Counted from the first letter of the stretch, positions 23,158-35,261 are shown. The stretch is 36,722 nucleotides of DNA from Rhodobacteraceae bacterium CG17_big_fil_post_rev_8_21_14_2_50_63_15 (GCA_002783205.1 PFEY01000044.1:1-36722), one strand, 5' to 3'. Numbers and translations: made by a program. Notes: a model not told the origin generated them from the sequence alone.

Positions 23158-24438
23158 ATGCGCTTCATGGCCACATACGACTTGATGGAAACTCTTCGTA
23201 ATACCAATCAATGGTTGGGTGCCTCCGCCCTGTCCTATGCATCCTACCCGGTTTTCAGTATGGTGCCAAATCCTGCTTTGCAATGGATGTCAGCCTGGGG
23301 CGAGGTGACTGAACGCAGTTTCAAACGCATGGTGTCCAAACCCGATTGGGGCATCCGCACGTTCACGCATGAAGATGGCAGGGACCATCTGGTCAACATC
23401 GAGACCGTGCTCGCACGCCCGTTTGGAAATCTCATCCATTTCAATGTCTCGGGCCGCGAGGAACAGCCGCGCAAGATCCTTCTGGTCGCTCCGATGTCCG
23501 GACATTACGCGACCTTGCTGCGCTCGACCGTAAAGTCGCTCATCGTCAATTGCGAAGTCTATGTGACCGACTGGCACAACGCCCGCGACATTCCGGTCTC
23601 CGAAGGCAAGTTTGATATCGAGGATTACACGCTCTATCTCGTCGATTTCATGCGGGAGCTCGGCCCGGATATCAACGTCATCGCAATCTGTCAGCCCGCC
23701 CCGCTGACGCTGGCCGCCACCGCCTATCTCGCAGAGCTTGACCCCGAAGCCCAGCCTCGAACCCTGACCCTGATCGGCGGGCCGATCAACCCCGATGCAA
23801 CCCCCACCGATGTGACCGATTTCGGCCGCCGTGTGACGATGGGACAGCTTGAAGAGACCATGATCCAGCGCGTCGGGTTCAAGTACAAGGGCGTCGGCCG
23901 TCAAGTCTATCCGGGCCTGCTGCAACTGGCCTCCTTCATGTCGATGAATGCAGAACGCCATGCCAAGGCCTTCTCGGACCAGATCCTGCGGGTGGCGAAC
24001 GGCGAATCGAGCGACAACGATGCCCATAACAGATTCTATGACGAATATCTCTCCGTCATGGACATGACCGCCGAATTCTACCTTTCGACCGTTGAACGCA
24101 TTTTCAAGGGATTGGAGGTTGCGCAGAACCGCTTTGTGGTGGATGGCCATCGCGTTGATCTGGGCAAGATCACCAAGGTTGCCGTCAAGACGGTCGAGGG
24201 CGGCAAGGACGATATCTCGGCCCCCGGACAATGCGTTGCGGCGCTCGATCTTTGCACCGGCCTGCCCGCGCATATGAAGGCCAGCTATCTGGAGCCCGAG
24301 GCCGGCCATTACGGCATTTTTGCAGGGCGCTCTTGGCGGAACAATATCCGGCCGATCGTGCTCGATTTCATCGACGCGAATGCGCGGCACGACACCGCGC
24401 CCAAAGCAGCCAACCACAACATCGCGGCGACCGGCTGA
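23158..24438 (+). CDS. phaZ: Intracellular polyhydroxybutyrate depolymerase
   Basis: A 426-residue enzyme that mobilises stored PHB inside the cell. It lacks a signal peptide and matches the PHB_depo_C type: MATYDLMETLRNTNQWLGASA at the N-terminus, LLVAPMSGHYATLLRSTV at 108-125, and nucleophile Cys178 in VIAICQPAPLTLA, a cysteine rather than the serine of extracellular depolymerases. The C-terminal catalytic histidine lies in EAGHYGIFAGRSWR. The ATG at 23158 has GGAG 8 nt upstream; an in-frame ATG at 23167 is the alternative. Divergence from phaC places synthesis and breakdown under one control region with a PhaR operator. Confidence 0.96.
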   Translation: MRFMATYDLMETLRNTNQWLGASALSYASYPVFSMVPNPALQWMSAWGEVTERSFKRMVSKPDWGIRTFTHEDGRDHLVNIETVLARPFGNLIHFNVSGREEQPRKILLVAPMSGHYATLLRSTVKSLIVNCEVYVTDWHNARDIPVSEGKFDIEDYTLYLVDFMRELGPDINVIAICQPAPLTLAATAYLAELDPEAQPRTLTLIGGPINPDATPTDVTDFGRRVTMGQLEETMIQRVGFKYKGVGRQVYPGLLQLASFMSMNAERHAKAFSDQILRVANGESSDNDAHNRFYDEYLSVMDMTAEFYLSTVERIFKGLEVAQNRFVVDGHRVDLGKITKVAVKTVEGGKDDISAPGQCVAALDLCTGLPAHMKASYLEPEAGHYGIFAGRSWRNNIRPIVLDFIDANARHDTAPKAANHNIAATG

Positions 24439-24511
24439 GCAGCACAGAGAACACTGACATTTCGCAAGGTGTTTGGCAGGTCTGCGGAACCTTTTCCTCG
24501 GCCCAGATCGA

Positions 24512-24528
24512 CCGAGACCTTGTCTCGG
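24512..24528. terminator. Possible terminator hairpin between phaZ and the convergent hydrolase gene
   Basis: CCGAGAC (24512-24518) and GTCTCGG (24522-24528) form a perfect 7-bp stem with a 3-nt loop in the 99-bp convergent gap. No T-tract follows on either strand, so intrinsic termination is doubtful. Confidence 0.35.
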
Positions 24529-24537
24529 ACCCACAGA

Positions 24538-25266
24538 TCAGCCGTCCAGACGTCTTTGCAGGACCAGAGGCTGATCGAGCCAGGCGCGCAGCGCAGCGGT
24601 CGTGGCCTCAGGCTGCTCCAGAGGTGGCAGATGGCCAGCGCCCGCGATGATTGCAAGCTCGGCATAGGGGATGAGATCGGCCATGAAGGTATGCCTGCGG
24701 ACTGGCGTCAGCCCGTCCTGCGCGCCACAAAGCACCAGAACGGGCACCTTGCAGCGCCGCAATTCCGCCTGATAATCCCGTCGCCGCTGAAGCGCGCGGG
24801 TCTGCCGGACGATCCTCTCCGCCCCAAGACCTTGCGCCATTTCCGCGACCAGAGCCAACACCGCAGCCCGTCCCGGTCCCGGCGCCAGGACATCCGGGCG
24901 CAACAGCATCTGAACCGCTTCGGTCAGCGGCCCAGCCCGCAGCTTGATGATCAGTGGCTCGTATCCGGCAGCGGATTGTGGCGTCTCGGCCAGAGGATTT
25001 GTATCCATGAGCGCGAGACGCGTCACCCGGTCGGGCGCCCGGCGCAGAATTTCCATGGCCACGATCCCACCCATCGAAAGACCCGCCAGCGCAAACCGAC
25101 GCGGTAGAACATCAAGAAGTCCAGAGGCGATCTCTTCGATCCGGTCGCCGCCTGTGATTGGTGCCACCGTCACTGCCATATCACGGCTCAGATCATTGAG
25201 TTGCGGCGCAAAAACACGTGCATCGCACATCATGCCGGGCAAGAACACCACCGGCTCACGACTCAT
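24538..25266 (-). CDS. Alpha/beta hydrolase
   Basis: A 242-residue single-domain alpha/beta hydrolase. The nucleophile elbow AGLSMGG puts the serine at 64; the acid is likely the aspartate in LVLCGAQDGLTPV and the histidine is in GAGHLPPLEQPEAT. VVFLPGMMCDARVF contributes the oxyanion hole. No signal peptide is present. The substrate is not deducible: esterase, lactonase or MhpC-type C-C hydrolase are all possible. Its start overlaps the stop of a second alpha/beta hydrolase gene by 4 bp, so the two are coupled and may act on related substrates. Confidence 0.9.
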   Translation of the reverse strand: MSREPVVFLPGMMCDARVFAPQLNDLSRDMAVTVAPITGGDRIEEIASGLLDVLPRRFALAGLSMGGIVAMEILRRAPDRVTRLALMDTNPLAETPQSAAGYEPLIIKLRAGPLTEAVQMLLRPDVLAPGPGRAAVLALVAEMAQGLGAERIVRQTRALQRRRDYQAELRRCKVPVLVLCGAQDGLTPVRRHTFMADLIPYAELAIIAGAGHLPPLEQPEATTAALRAWLDQPLVLQRRLDG

Positions 25267-26096
25267 TCGGCCTCTCCTGCGCGTGTGAATTGAGCTTTGT
25301 CGCCATCGCCGATCTGCTGGTGATCGCCCCGCGGGTCACTTTGCGCTCCGCCTGCCGCGATCACATCTTCGACAGAGGAAACGATCAGCCCAAGACAGCC
25401 AGGATCCGAGAACCTGTGATCGCCGCCCCGGAGCAGCGTAAGCCTGATATCAGGGCCAGAAACATGTTCCAAAAGCGATATTGCCACTGATATATTTACA
25501 TCAATATCCGCTGTCCCTTGCAAAAATCGGACAGGACACGCCAAAGGCAACGGATCGCGCAAGACGAGATTACTGCGCCCGTCCTCAATCAGCTTGCGGG
25601 TAATGACATAGGGTTCGCCATAGGCGCTTGGCAACAGGACCCGCCCCGTCTCTGTCAGGTCTGCGCGCTGCCTTTCGTCAAAGCCGACCCAGATTGAATC
25701 CTCGGTGAAATCAGGAGCTGCCGCGATGGTCACAAGCCCCGCCACCCGCTCCGGCAGGGCGCGCGCGAGCAAGAGGGCTATCCACCCCCCCATGGATGAG
25801 CCGACAAGGACCAGCGGTCCTGTGGTCAACCTGTCGATGACTGCCCGCGCGTCGGCGGTCCAGTCACTGATGCAGCCAGCCGCAAAATCCCCCGAGGACA
25901 GCCCATGGCCTGAATAATCGAACCGCAGAAATCGGCGTCCCTTGGCACCTGCCCAGTGTTCCAGTTGGGTCGCCTTGACCCCCTCCATATCCGATCTGAA
26001 GCCGCCGAGAAACACCACTAGAGGCCCCTGCCCCGGTGTCTGATGATAGGCCAACCTGCGCCCCTGCGGCGTCTCAAGATAGTCCGGTGCGCGCAT
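25263..26096 (-). CDS. Alpha/beta hydrolase, ABHD10-like
   Basis: A 277-residue alpha/beta hydrolase. LVVFLGGFRSDMEGVKA gives the oxyanion region, FDYSGHGLSSG a conserved strand, VLVGSSMGGWIAL the nucleophile Ser101, GTADIDV the acid, and RGGDHRFSD the histidine. The opening YLETPQGRRLAYHQTPG resembles the ABHD10/acyl-protein thioesterase-like branch, which is only a loose guide to substrate. A hydrophilic C-terminal tail of about 25 residues lies beyond the fold. The start at 26096 (MRAPDYLETPQG) replaces a longer in-frame extension. It overlaps the following hydrolase gene by ATGA. Confidence 0.9.
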   Translation of the reverse strand: MRAPDYLETPQGRRLAYHQTPGQGPLVVFLGGFRSDMEGVKATQLEHWAGAKGRRFLRFDYSGHGLSSGDFAAGCISDWTADARAVIDRLTTGPLVLVGSSMGGWIALLLARALPERVAGLVTIAAAPDFTEDSIWVGFDERQRADLTETGRVLLPSAYGEPYVITRKLIEDGRSNLVLRDPLPLACPVRFLQGTADIDVNISVAISLLEHVSGPDIRLTLLRGGDHRFSDPGCLGLIVSSVEDVIAAGGAQSDPRGDHQQIGDGDKAQFTRAGEAE

Positions 26097-26221
26097 CACT
26101 GTCTCCCTGCCCGGTTCAGGCGGGATCATGCAACGGCTGTGAACCCGGCACAAACCGGTTTTGCGTCCAGCCCTGAAAGACGCGCCCGAATTCCGGTCAT
26201 CTCAGCGATGCCGATGGCGCC

Positions 26222-26467
26222 TCACCCCCCGATATACGCTCCATGGCGCGGGCGATAAAACACCTTCTGATTGTGCAAACGCCCCAGCAGGTCGTGAATC
26301 TGGCGCAGCGTATCATCCGCATTTGTAACGCTGTCGGTCGTCCTGTCGTCCTGCGCGGCCGCGGCCAGGGCCTGCGCCGACAACTCTGCCTTGGTCTGGC
26401 GCAGCGCTGTCTCGATCAGGTCCAGATCCCCGACGGAAAGCTCGAACGTCGAATTGTATGCCGGCAT
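26222..26467 (-). CDS. Small conserved hypothetical protein
   Basis: An 81-residue soluble protein: MPAYNSTFELSVGDLDLIETALRQTKAELS, an Ala/Asp-rich linker, then RQIHDLLGRLHNQKVFYRPRHGAYIGG. Two helices separated by a flexible segment are likely. The C-terminal IHDLLGRLHNQKVFYRP block looks constrained and I recall similar small proteins in Rhodobacteraceae, without a known function. The ATG at 26467 is preferred over one 15 codons upstream; a GGGG lies 8 nt before it. It is divergent from thrS and lies 125 bp before the hydrolase pair. Confidence 0.75.
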   Translation of the reverse strand: MPAYNSTFELSVGDLDLIETALRQTKAELSAQALAAAAQDDRTTDSVTNADDTLRQIHDLLGRLHNQKVFYRPRHGAYIGG

Positions 26468-26537
26468 TGCCTCAACCCCATTTTGAAACGCCCACGCAAC
26501 ATTCTTGCGCATCCGATATGCGGCACTTAGGTATCAT

Positions 26538-26566
26538 TTGCGACAAATCCAGTTATTTTTTATGCG
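26538..26566 (+). promoter_or_regulatory. Candidate thrS promoter
   Basis: TTGCGA (26538-26543) and TATGCG (26561-26566) are 17 bp apart in the AT-rich part of the 268-bp gap before thrS. Transcription would start near 26573, leaving a leader of about 160 nt before the thrS ATG. The rest of that gap has several short GC-rich inverted repeats but no gene. Confidence 0.35.
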
Positions 26567-26735
26567 ATTTCAGTATGTTACCGCATACGTTTGCATGCCG
26601 TCGGACACCGGCCACATTCCTTGCAGACGCGCAAGACGGCCTTGACGCCGCGGGTCGGCGCGGGCAAAAGAGGCTCGAAAACCCGCAACCGGGCGTTCCG
26701 TGGGCGCCAAACTGACGAGGAGCCAAGCTATAGCC

Positions 26736-28676
26736 ATGATTTCCCTTATTTTTCCAGACGGAACGGCGCACGATTTCGAGGCCGGTGTAACCCCTGCGGA
26801 AGTTGCGAAATCCATCTCGCCCTCGCTGGCGAAGAGGTCGATTTCCGCCCATGTCGATGGCCAGCACTGGGATCTGCAATGGCCGATCCCCCGCGATGCC
26901 GCAATCAGCATCAACACGATGAAGGACGAGGCCCCCGCCCTCGAACTGATCCGTCATGACCTTGCGCATATCATGGCCCGCGCGGTGCAAGAGATCTGGC
27001 CCGAGGTCAAGGTTACAATTGGCCCGGTGATCAGCACTGGCTGGTATTACGATTTCGATCGGGCAGAACCGTTCACGCCAGAGGATCTGGGGCGCATCGA
27101 GAAGCGGATGAAGGAGATCATCGCCGCACGCGATCCCGTGCGCACCGAAATCTGGGATAGGCCCCGTGCGATTGCGCATTACGAGGCGCAGGGCGAGCCG
27201 TTCAAGGTCGAGCTGGTCGAGGCCATTCCGGGGGATGAACCGCTGCGCATGTATTGGCACGGTCACTGGCAGGATCTCTGCCGGGGTCCGCATCTGCAAA
27301 ACACTGGACAGCTGCCCGCTGACGCTTTCAAGCTGATGAGCGTGGCGGGGGCCTACTGGCGCGGTGACAGCAGCCGCCAGATGCTGCAACGCATCTACGG
27401 CGTGGCCTTTCAGAATCGCGACGCGCTCAAGGACTATCTCCATTTCCTCGAAGAGGCCGAACGCCGCGACCACCGCCGTCTTGGCCGCGAGATGGACCTC
27501 TTTCACATGCAGGAAGAGGCCCCCGGTCAGGTCTTTTGGCACCCGAACGGCTGGAAAATCTACACGACGCTTCAGGATTACATGCGCCGCCAGCAAACCC
27601 GCGGCGGCTATGTCGAGGTCAACACGCCGCAGGTTGTCGATCGCAAGCTGTGGGAGGCCTCAGGCCATTGGGAAAAGTATCAGGAAAACATGTTCATCGT
27701 CGAGGTGGACGAGGAACACGCCCGCGAAAAGGCCGTGAACGCGCTCAAGCCGATGAACTGCCCCTGCCATGTGCAGATCTTCAATCAGGGCCTCAAATCC
27801 TATCGCGACCTGCCACTGCGCATGGCCGAGTTTGGCTCTTGCAACCGCTATGAGCCCTCCGGCGCGCTACATGGCATCATGCGCGTGCGCGGATTCACGC
27901 AAGATGACGCGCATATCTTCTGCACCGAGGATCAGATCGAGTCGGAAACGGCGCGTTTCATCGCCTTCCTGTCCGGCATCTACCGCGATCTGGGATTCCC
28001 GGATTTCGAGGTTCTGTTTTCCACCCGCCCGGATGTTCGTGCGGGCAGCGACGAGGTCTGGGACAAGGCCGAGGCCGCCCTGCTTTCGGCCACCCGCGCC
28101 GCCGGGATCGAACCCAGGGTAAACCCCGGCGAAGGCGCCTTCTACGGGCCGAAACTCGAATTCACCCTGACCGATGCCATCGGGCGGAAATGGCAATGCG
28201 GCACGCATCAGGTGGATTTCGTGCTGCCCGAACGGCTCGATGCCACCTATATCGGGCAAGACGGCGCAAAACGCCGCCCCGTCATGCTGCACCGTGCCGT
28301 TCTGGGCAGCTTCGAGCGGTTCATCGGCATCCTGATCGAGGAACATGCCGGCAAACTGCCCTTCTGGCTCGCCCCGCGTCAGGTGGTGGTGGCCACGATC
28401 ACCTCGGAGGCGGATGACTATGTGCACGAGGTGGTTGAGAAATTGATCGCCCTCGGGGTGCGGGCAGAGGCCGACACCCGCAACGAAAAGATCAACTACA
28501 AGGTGCGCGAACATTCGCTCGGCAAGGTGCCTGTCCTCCTCGCCTGCGGGGCGCGAGAGGTCGCGGAAAGAACACTGTCGGTCCGGCGCCTCGGTGACAG
28601 TCAGACCAAGGTTCAGGGCTTGGAAGAGGTCGCGCGGCAGTTGGCAAAAGAGGCCACGCCTCCTGACTTGCTCTGA
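26736..28676 (+). CDS. thrS: Threonyl-tRNA synthetase
   Basis: A 646-residue class II aminoacyl-tRNA synthetase charging tRNA-Thr. Domains in order: TGS at 1-60 ([24 protein letters not shown]), the editing domain with HDLAH (His74, His78) and CRGPH (Cys182, His186), the catalytic core with motif 1 near [16 protein letters not shown], zinc ligands Cys342 in NCPCH and His393 in DDAHIF plus the histidine of CGTHQVDF, and the anticodon-binding domain with [21 protein letters not shown]. The sequence reads NCPCH where NCPGH is usual. The ATG at 26736 is followed by the TGS start, but the nearest GAGGAG is 13 nt upstream. It converges with a membrane protein gene after 3 bp. Confidence 0.97.
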   Translation: MISLIFPDGTAHDFEAGVTPAEVAKSISPSLAKRSISAHVDGQHWDLQWPIPRDAAISINTMKDEAPALELIRHDLAHIMARAVQEIWPEVKVTIGPVISTGWYYDFDRAEPFTPEDLGRIEKRMKEIIAARDPVRTEIWDRPRAIAHYEAQGEPFKVELVEAIPGDEPLRMYWHGHWQDLCRGPHLQNTGQLPADAFKLMSVAGAYWRGDSSRQMLQRIYGVAFQNRDALKDYLHFLEEAERRDHRRLGREMDLFHMQEEAPGQVFWHPNGWKIYTTLQDYMRRQQTRGGYVEVNTPQVVDRKLWEASGHWEKYQENMFIVEVDEEHAREKAVNALKPMNCPCHVQIFNQGLKSYRDLPLRMAEFGSCNRYEPSGALHGIMRVRGFTQDDAHIFCTEDQIESETARFIAFLSGIYRDLGFPDFEVLFSTRPDVRAGSDEVWDKAEAALLSATRAAGIEPRVNPGEGAFYGPKLEFTLTDAIGRKWQCGTHQVDFVLPERLDATYIGQDGAKRRPVMLHRAVLGSFERFIGILIEEHAGKLPFWLAPRQVVVATITSEADDYVHEVVEKLIALGVRAEADTRNEKINYKVREHSLGKVPVLLACGAREVAERTLSVRRLGDSQTKVQGLEEVARQLAKEATPPDLL

Positions 28677-28679
28677 GGG

Positions 28680-29048
28680 TCAGAAATGTGACTTTGGCTC
28701 GTCAGGCTTGCCTGCCGCTATGGCGAGCAGGCCGGCGAGGCCTGTCATGCCCAAGGGAAACATCGTGAATACGTTGAATCCAAACGCATAATACATGAGT
28801 CCAGCCGAGACGAGCAACAAGATCCCCCCCACAAGTGCTCTAATCTTGGCCATCGCCCCCCCGGCAATCGCCAGAAGGGGAGCCAGAAAGCTCGCCGTGC
28901 GGATCAGCGCCGGATCGTTGACCTGACTGAACAGGCCATCGACCTCACCGAACCGGTTGATGGCCTCGGTATAGCCATAGCTGAAAAACCCCACGAGAAT
29001 CGCGAGACATCCACCGATAATCCCCAGAACCATTGCTGCACTGCGCAT
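28680..29048 (-). CDS. Hypothetical membrane protein with four hydrophobic segments
   Basis: A 122-residue protein with four hydrophobic segments: MVLGIIGGCLAILVGFFSYGY, TASFLAPLLAIAGGAMA, ALVGGILLLVSAGLMYYAFG and FPLGMTGLAGLLAIAAG. A polar loop (TEAINRFGEVDGLFSQVNDPALIR) lies between the first two. The arrangement resembles small DUF4064-like membrane proteins, but I cannot name the family with confidence. The start at 29048 has GGGG just upstream; an internal ATG at 29033 is an alternative. It follows the ArsC/Spx-like gene by 20 bp and is probably in one operon with it. Confidence 0.8.
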   Translation of the reverse strand: MRSAAMVLGIIGGCLAILVGFFSYGYTEAINRFGEVDGLFSQVNDPALIRTASFLAPLLAIAGGAMAKIRALVGGILLLVSAGLMYYAFGFNVFTMFPLGMTGLAGLLAIAAGKPDEPKSHF

Positions 29049-29068
29049 CTTTCCCCGACCTCTTGCCC

Positions 29069-29404
29069 TTATCGTGACATTTCACCGCCCTGCCCCAGCA
29101 GCGCAGCTTGCGTGTCCATGCCCCATCCCAGATAGAGCCTACCGGCATCCTCGATCAAGGGCCGCTTCATCAGAGCGGGATGATCCACAAGCAATTCCAA
29201 AGGGTTGCGCTCGCGCTCTGCATTGGACAAGCTGCGCCATGTGGTCGATTGCCGGTTAACCAGTGCCGCGCCGAACCGGTCCAAGGCTGCTTGTGCCACA
29301 TCTTTGGGCAAAGGTCGGGTTCGGATATCCCAGAACTCGGAATTCTCAAGAGATTTCATAGCCTTGCGACAGGTATCACAGGTTTTGAGACCATAAAGGA
29401 TCAT
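29069..29404 (-). CDS. ArsC/Spx-family thioredoxin-fold protein (YffB-like)
   Basis: A 111-residue thioredoxin-fold protein of the arsenate reductase C/Spx group. It starts MILYGLKTCDTCRKAMKSLE, with a CxxC pair at Cys9 and Cys12. Later blocks are FWDIRTRPLPKDVAQAALDRFG, NRQSTTWRSLSNAERE and LELLVDHPALMKRPLIED, the usual family helix with its Arg-containing RPLI. The CxxC rather than a single Cys is unlike classical ArsC and closer to Spx or YffB proteins, where glutathione-dependent thiol reduction is proposed. There is no ars operon, so arsenate detoxification is not supported. The start at 29404 begins at the first beta strand. Confidence 0.88.
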   Translation of the reverse strand: MILYGLKTCDTCRKAMKSLENSEFWDIRTRPLPKDVAQAALDRFGAALVNRQSTTWRSLSNAERERNPLELLVDHPALMKRPLIEDAGRLYLGWGMDTQAALLGQGGEMSR

Positions 29405-29610
29405 CACGCCACCTTTCATTTTCCGACTCAATACTGTTCAATTCCCGCCGCGTCACGGAGTTTCGCTTGATTTTTACATCGGCGGTGCAATCATCTTGAC
29501 CATGTATTTTCGCTTTGCGGATCGGCCTGCGCACCGCGTGTCCGGTTCCTGTGGGAAAAATGCACATGGCCCGGCATAATCCCGGGGAAGCGACTGGAAG
29601 GAGAAGCGGA

Positions 29611-29817
29611 ATGCCTACCGGCACCGTGAAATGGTTCAATACGACAAAGGGTTACGGGTTCATCGCGCCGGATGGCGGCGGCAAGGATGTGTTCGTGCAC
29701 ATTTCGGCCGTCGAGCGTTCGGGACTGACGGGCCTGGCGGACAATCAGAAGGTCGGTTTCGAGCTTCAGGAAGGGCGCGACGGGCGTCAAATGGCGTCAG
29801 ATCTCAAGCTGCTCTGA
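29611..29817 (+). CDS. Cold-shock domain protein (CspA family)
   Basis: A 68-residue single cold-shock domain, an RNA/single-stranded DNA chaperone that melts mRNA structure. MPTGTVKWFNTTKGYGFIAPDGGGKDVFVHISAVERSGL carries RNP1 KGYGFI at 13-18 and RNP2 VFVHI at 27-31. GGAAGGAG lies just before the ATG at 29611. The 206-bp interval shared with the divergent ArsC/Spx-like gene contains a TTGACC at 29496-29501 without a convincing -10, so promoter position and leader length are uncertain. The interval after it (29818-29984) shows no gene or clear terminator. Cold inducibility cannot be judged from sequence, as many such genes are constitutive. Confidence 0.95.
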   Translation: MPTGTVKWFNTTKGYGFIAPDGGGKDVFVHISAVERSGLTGLADNQKVGFELQEGRDGRQMASDLKLL

Positions 29818-29984
29818 ACGCGGCAGAGAAGCAGGAAAAAGGCAGCGCGCACCCAAAGTCGCGCACTGGCACGATTCATCCTTGCTCTGGACGTCTCCCA
29901 GACAGCGGCACAAAGGCCGTCACGGGTCCGAACGCCCCTGCACCGCGACGGTCTCGGCGCAGAGGTGCCTTCGCAAAAAATAGC

Positions 29985-32900
29985 CTAGCTGCGCGCGCGT
30001 TTTTCCTCGGCCACCACCTTTTCCGCAAGATCGCGGGCGATGGCAAAGGCGCCCTTGATTCGGTCCGTCTCGCCCTTCCAGTCACGGCGCACCACGATCT
30101 TGTTGTCGCGGACCTTGGCAAGGCCGCGCTGATCATGCAGGAATTCGACCAGCCCCTGCGGCGAGGCGAACTTGTCGTTGTGAAACTGGATCGTGGCACC
30201 CTTCGGCCCGCCGTCGAGCTTGGCAATGCCCGCCCGCTTGCTCATCGCCTTGATCCGCACCACCAGCATCAGCAGGCTGACCTCGCGTGGCAGCTTGCCG
30301 AAACGGTCGATGAGCTCCGCAGCAAAGCCCTCCATCTCGACCTTGCTTTCGAGCCCGCTCAGGCGGCGATAGAGGCCAAGACGCACGTCGAGATCGGGCA
30401 CATAGGTCTCGGGGATCAGCACCGGCACGCCGAGATTGATCTGCGGCGCCCATTGTCCGTCCTCCTCCGCGATTCCCTCCATCTGGCCCGAGCGGATCTT
30501 GGCAATCGCCTCTTCCAGCATGGATTGATAAAGCTCATAGCCGACATCGCGCATCTGCCCGGACTGTTCCTCACCCAGCAGATTGCCCGCGCCGCGAATG
30601 TCGAGATCCTGGCTTGCCAGCGTGAACCCCGCCCCCAAGGTGTCGAGACTTCCCAGCACGCGCAGGCGCTTCTCGGCCCCCGGCGTCAGCGGCACGCGCG
30701 GTTTCGTCGTCAGATAGGCATAGGCGCGGGTTTTCGAACGCCCCACCCGGCCGCGGATCTGATAGAGCTGGCTGAGGCCGAACATGTCGGCGCGGTGAAT
30801 GATCATGGTATTGGCGGTGGGGATGTCGAGACCGGATTCGACGATCGTCGTGGCCAGCAACACATCATACTTGCCGTCATAAAACGCATTCATCCGGTCG
30901 TCGAGTTCGCCCGCCGCCATCTGACCATGCGCCACGACATAGCTGACCTCGGGCAGCTGGGTTTTGAGGAAATCCTCGATCTCGGGCAGGTCGCTGATGC
31001 GCGGCACGACATAAAACGACTGCCCACCGCGATAATGCTCGCGCAAGAGCGCCTCGCGCACGGTGACGCTGTCGAACTCGCTCACATAGGTGCGAATCGA
31101 CAGCCGGTCGATCGGCGGGGTGCCGATGATCGACAGATCCCGGACGCCCGACAGGCTCAGTTGCAGGGTGCGCGGAATTGGCGTGGCGGTCAGCGTCAGC
31201 ACATGCACATCCGAACGCAACTGCTTGAGCCTCTCCTTGTGCGCCACGCCAAAGCGCTGCTCCTCGTCGATGATCAGCAGGCCAAGGTTCCTGAACCGGA
31301 TCCCCTTGGCCAGAAGCGCATGGGTGCCCACCACGATATCGGCCTCGCCCTTGGCCATCGCCTCGCGGCTGCGCGCGGCGTCACGCGCCGAAACGAATCG
31401 CGACAGCGGATGAACCGAGACCGGAAAGCCCCTGAACCTCTTTGAAAATTCCTGATAGTGCTGGCGCGCGAGCAGGGTTGTGGGGGCGATCACCGCGACT
31501 TGCAGGCCGGCCATGGCGGCGGCAAAGGCCGCGCGCATCGCCACCTCGGTCTTGCCAAATCCCACATCGCCGCAGATCAGCCGGTCCATCGGGCGACCCG
31601 AGGCGAGATCGGCCATCACATCCTCGATGGCGCGCAACTGATCCTCGGTCTCCTGATAGGGAAAGCGCGCGGCAAAGGCCTCCCAGGCGTGATGTTCGGG
31701 CTCCACCACCGGCGCATGGCGCAGCGCGCGTTCCGCCGCCACGCGAATGAGCCGATCCGCCATCTCGCGGATGCGTTGCTTGAGCCGCGCCTTCTTGGCC
31801 TGCCACGCCCCGCCGCCGAGACGGTCCAGCAGACCCTCCTCATGGCCGTACTTCGACAACAGTTCGATGTTCTCGACCGGCAGGTAGAGTTTCGAGCCCT
31901 CGGCATATTCGAGCACCAGACATTCATGCGCGGCCCCCGCCGCCGTCACCACCTCGAGCCCCAGGTAGCGACCGATCCCGTGATCGACATGCACCACCAG
32001 GTCGCCCTTGCTCAGCGCCTGCGCCTCGGTCAGGAAATTCTCGGCCCGCCGTCGGCGCGGCGCACGGATCAGCCGCTCACCCAACACATCCTGCTCGGCG
32101 ATGACCGTGAGACCGGGGCCCTCGAACCCGTGCTCCAGCGGCCAGACCGCCAGATGCAGGCCACGCTTGCCGATCCCGCGGGCATCGCGCACCGTCACCG
32201 CGCCGATCAGCCCCTCATCGGCCAAAAGCCCTTCCAGCCGCTCGCGCGCGCCCTCGGAATAGCTCGCCAAAAGCACCGGAGCCCGCTCCATTTTTACATC
32301 AACATGCACCTTCAGGGCGCTGAAAAGATTTATATTCTCCTGTTGTCGCTCTGGAGCGAAATTGCGCCCGATCCGGCCGCCCGCGTCGATCACCCCCGGC
32401 CCTGTCGGCTGTGGCAACGCCATGAACTGCAACCGCCGGCGCCGCGCCACCGCCGCCTGCCACCCGGCATCGTCAAGATAGAGCAGACCCGGCGGCACCG
32501 GCTTGTAGACCGTATCGCCGCGCGATTTCTCGCCCAACGCCAGATGCCGCGTCTCGTATTGATCCGCGATGCTCTCCCATCGCGCGAGCCGTGTTGGCGT
32601 GGTCTGATCGTCAAGCGTGACCGTGGCCCCGGGCAGGTAGTCGAAGAGCGTCTCGAGACGCTCGTGAAAGAACGGCAGCCAATGCTCGACGCCCGCATGT
32701 TTGCGCCCCGCGCTCACTGCCTCGTAGAGCGGATCGTCGGTGCCCGCCGTGCCGAACTCGATCCGGTAATTCTGCCGGAACCGCCGGATCGCGTCTTCGT
32801 CCAGAATGACCTCGGACACCGGGGCCAATTCCACCCGAAGCAGCTTTTCCGTCGTGCGTTGTGTGGCCGGATCAAACCGCCGCACCCCATCGAGCACATC

Positions 32901-33449
32901 GCCAAACAGATCAAGCCGCACCGGCCCGCCACCGCCATCCCCGGTGTCCGGCGGATAGATGTCGATGATCCCGCCGCGCAGCGCGTAATCGCCGGGCTCC
33001 GTCACCGTGGGGGCCTGGCTGAATCCCATGCGCACCAGAAAACCGCGCAGCGCCGCGTCGTCGATGCGCGCGCCCACCTCCGCCACAAATGCCGCATCGC
33101 GCAACACCTCACGCGCCGGAATCCGTTGCGTCGCCGCGTTGAGCGTCGTCAGTAGAATGAATCGCGACGACGCGCCATGCACCAGCGCGGCCAGCGTCGC
33201 CATCCGCGCCGCCGAAAGCTCAGCATTGGGCGAGACCCGGTCATAGGGCAGGCAATCCCAGCCCGGAAAGGTCAGGACCGGGATGTCGGGGGCGAAAAAG
33301 CGCAACGCCGCCGCCATCGCCGCCATCCGCTTGTCGTCGCGCGCAACATGCAGCACGGGTGCCGCAGATTTCTCCACCTCGGCGAGAACAAGGCGGGCAT
33401 CGAACCCCTCCGGGGCACCGCTGACGGTAATGTTCTGCGATCCGTTCAT
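29985..33449 (-). CDS. mfd: Transcription-repair coupling factor
   Basis: A 1154-residue ATPase that pushes stalled RNA polymerase off DNA lesions and recruits UvrA. Domains in order: UvrB-homology N-terminal region (about 1-350, opening with [19 protein letters not shown]), the RNA polymerase-interacting domain near 480-545 ([15 protein letters not shown]), the helicase/translocase with Walker [12 protein letters not shown] near 628 and DEEQRFGV near 730, [12 protein letters not shown], then [13 protein letters not shown], and the C-terminal D7/TRCF domain ([15 protein letters not shown]). Length and order are canonical. The start at 33449 gives [16 protein letters not shown] four-helix membrane protein gene ends 36 bp upstream on the same strand. 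Nothing is missing or broken. Confidence 0.97.
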   Translation of the reverse strand: MNGSQNITVSGAPEGFDARLVLAEVEKSAAPVLHVARDDKRMAAMAAALRFFAPDIPVLTFPGWDCLPYDRVSPNAELSAARMATLAALVHGASSRFILLTTLNAATQRIPAREVLRDAAFVAEVGARIDDAALRGFLVRMGFSQAPTVTEPGDYALRGGIIDIYPPDTGDGGGGPVRLDLFGDVLDGVRRFDPATQRTTEKLLRVELAPVSEVILDEDAIRRFRQNYRIEFGTAGTDDPLYEAVSAGRKHAGVEHWLPFFHERLETLFDYLPGATVTLDDQTTPTRLARWESIADQYETRHLALGEKSRGDTVYKPVPPGLLYLDDAGWQAAVARRRRLQFMALPQPTGPGVIDAGGRIGRNFAPERQQENINLFSALKVHVDVKMERAPVLLASYSEGARERLEGLLADEGLIGAVTVRDARGIGKRGLHLAVWPLEHGFEGPGLTVIAEQDVLGERLIRAPRRRRAENFLTEAQALSKGDLVVHVDHGIGRYLGLEVVTAAGAAHECLVLEYAEGSKLYLPVENIELLSKYGHEEGLLDRLGGGAWQAKKARLKQRIREMADRLIRVAAERALRHAPVVEPEHHAWEAFAARFPYQETEDQLRAIEDVMADLASGRPMDRLICGDVGFGKTEVAMRAAFAAAMAGLQVAVIAPTTLLARQHYQEFSKRFRGFPVSVHPLSRFVSARDAARSREAMAKGEADIVVGTHALLAKGIRFRNLGLLIIDEEQRFGVAHKERLKQLRSDVHVLTLTATPIPRTLQLSLSGVRDLSIIGTPPIDRLSIRTYVSEFDSVTVREALLREHYRGGQSFYVVPRISDLPEIEDFLKTQLPEVSYVVAHGQMAAGELDDRMNAFYDGKYDVLLATTIVESGLDIPTANTMIIHRADMFGLSQLYQIRGRVGRSKTRAYAYLTTKPRVPLTPGAEKRLRVLGSLDTLGAGFTLASQDLDIRGAGNLLGEEQSGQMRDVGYELYQSMLEEAIAKIRSGQMEGIAEEDGQWAPQINLGVPVLIPETYVPDLDVRLGLYRRLSGLESKVEMEGFAAELIDRFGKLPREVSLLMLVVRIKAMSKRAGIAKLDGGPKGATIQFHNDKFASPQGLVEFLHDQRGLAKVRDNKIVVRRDWKGETDRIKGAFAIARDLAEKVVAEEKRARS

Positions 33450-33485
33450 CCCGGCTCTGCCCTTGTCCGCAATCGGCCCTGCGGC

Positions 33486-35133
<1,648 letters not shown>

Positions 35134-35170
35134 CGGGCGCGCGGCAACCCGCCCACAGCCACAATCTATA

Positions 35171-35199
35171 GTGACAGAATCCTCTCCTACCCCTATAAT
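35171..35199 (+). promoter_or_regulatory. Strong sigma70-type promoter of the SYLF lipoprotein gene
   Basis: GTGACA (35171-35176) and a perfect TATAAT (35194-35199) are separated by 17 bp. This is the best -10 hexamer in the window. Transcription would start near 35206, about 56 nt before the ATG. Confidence 0.7.
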
Positions 35200-35261
35200 G
35201 GGTGCCAGAACTGGGATCAGTTTAAGTCCCGGCATCCTCGAGGCAACGAACAGGCAGTGAC

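Noticed and set aside
29069..29404. Arsenate reductase
   Set aside because: The protein has CxxC rather than the ArsC active-site context, and there are no ars genes nearby.
31458..33155. 565-codon open frame antisense to mfd
   Set aside because: Same cause; mfd is complete and canonical on the other strand.
33422..33447. SOS-like GTTC repeat near the mfd start
   Set aside because: The spacing is eight rather than the alphaproteobacterial seven, and it lies inside the coding sequence.
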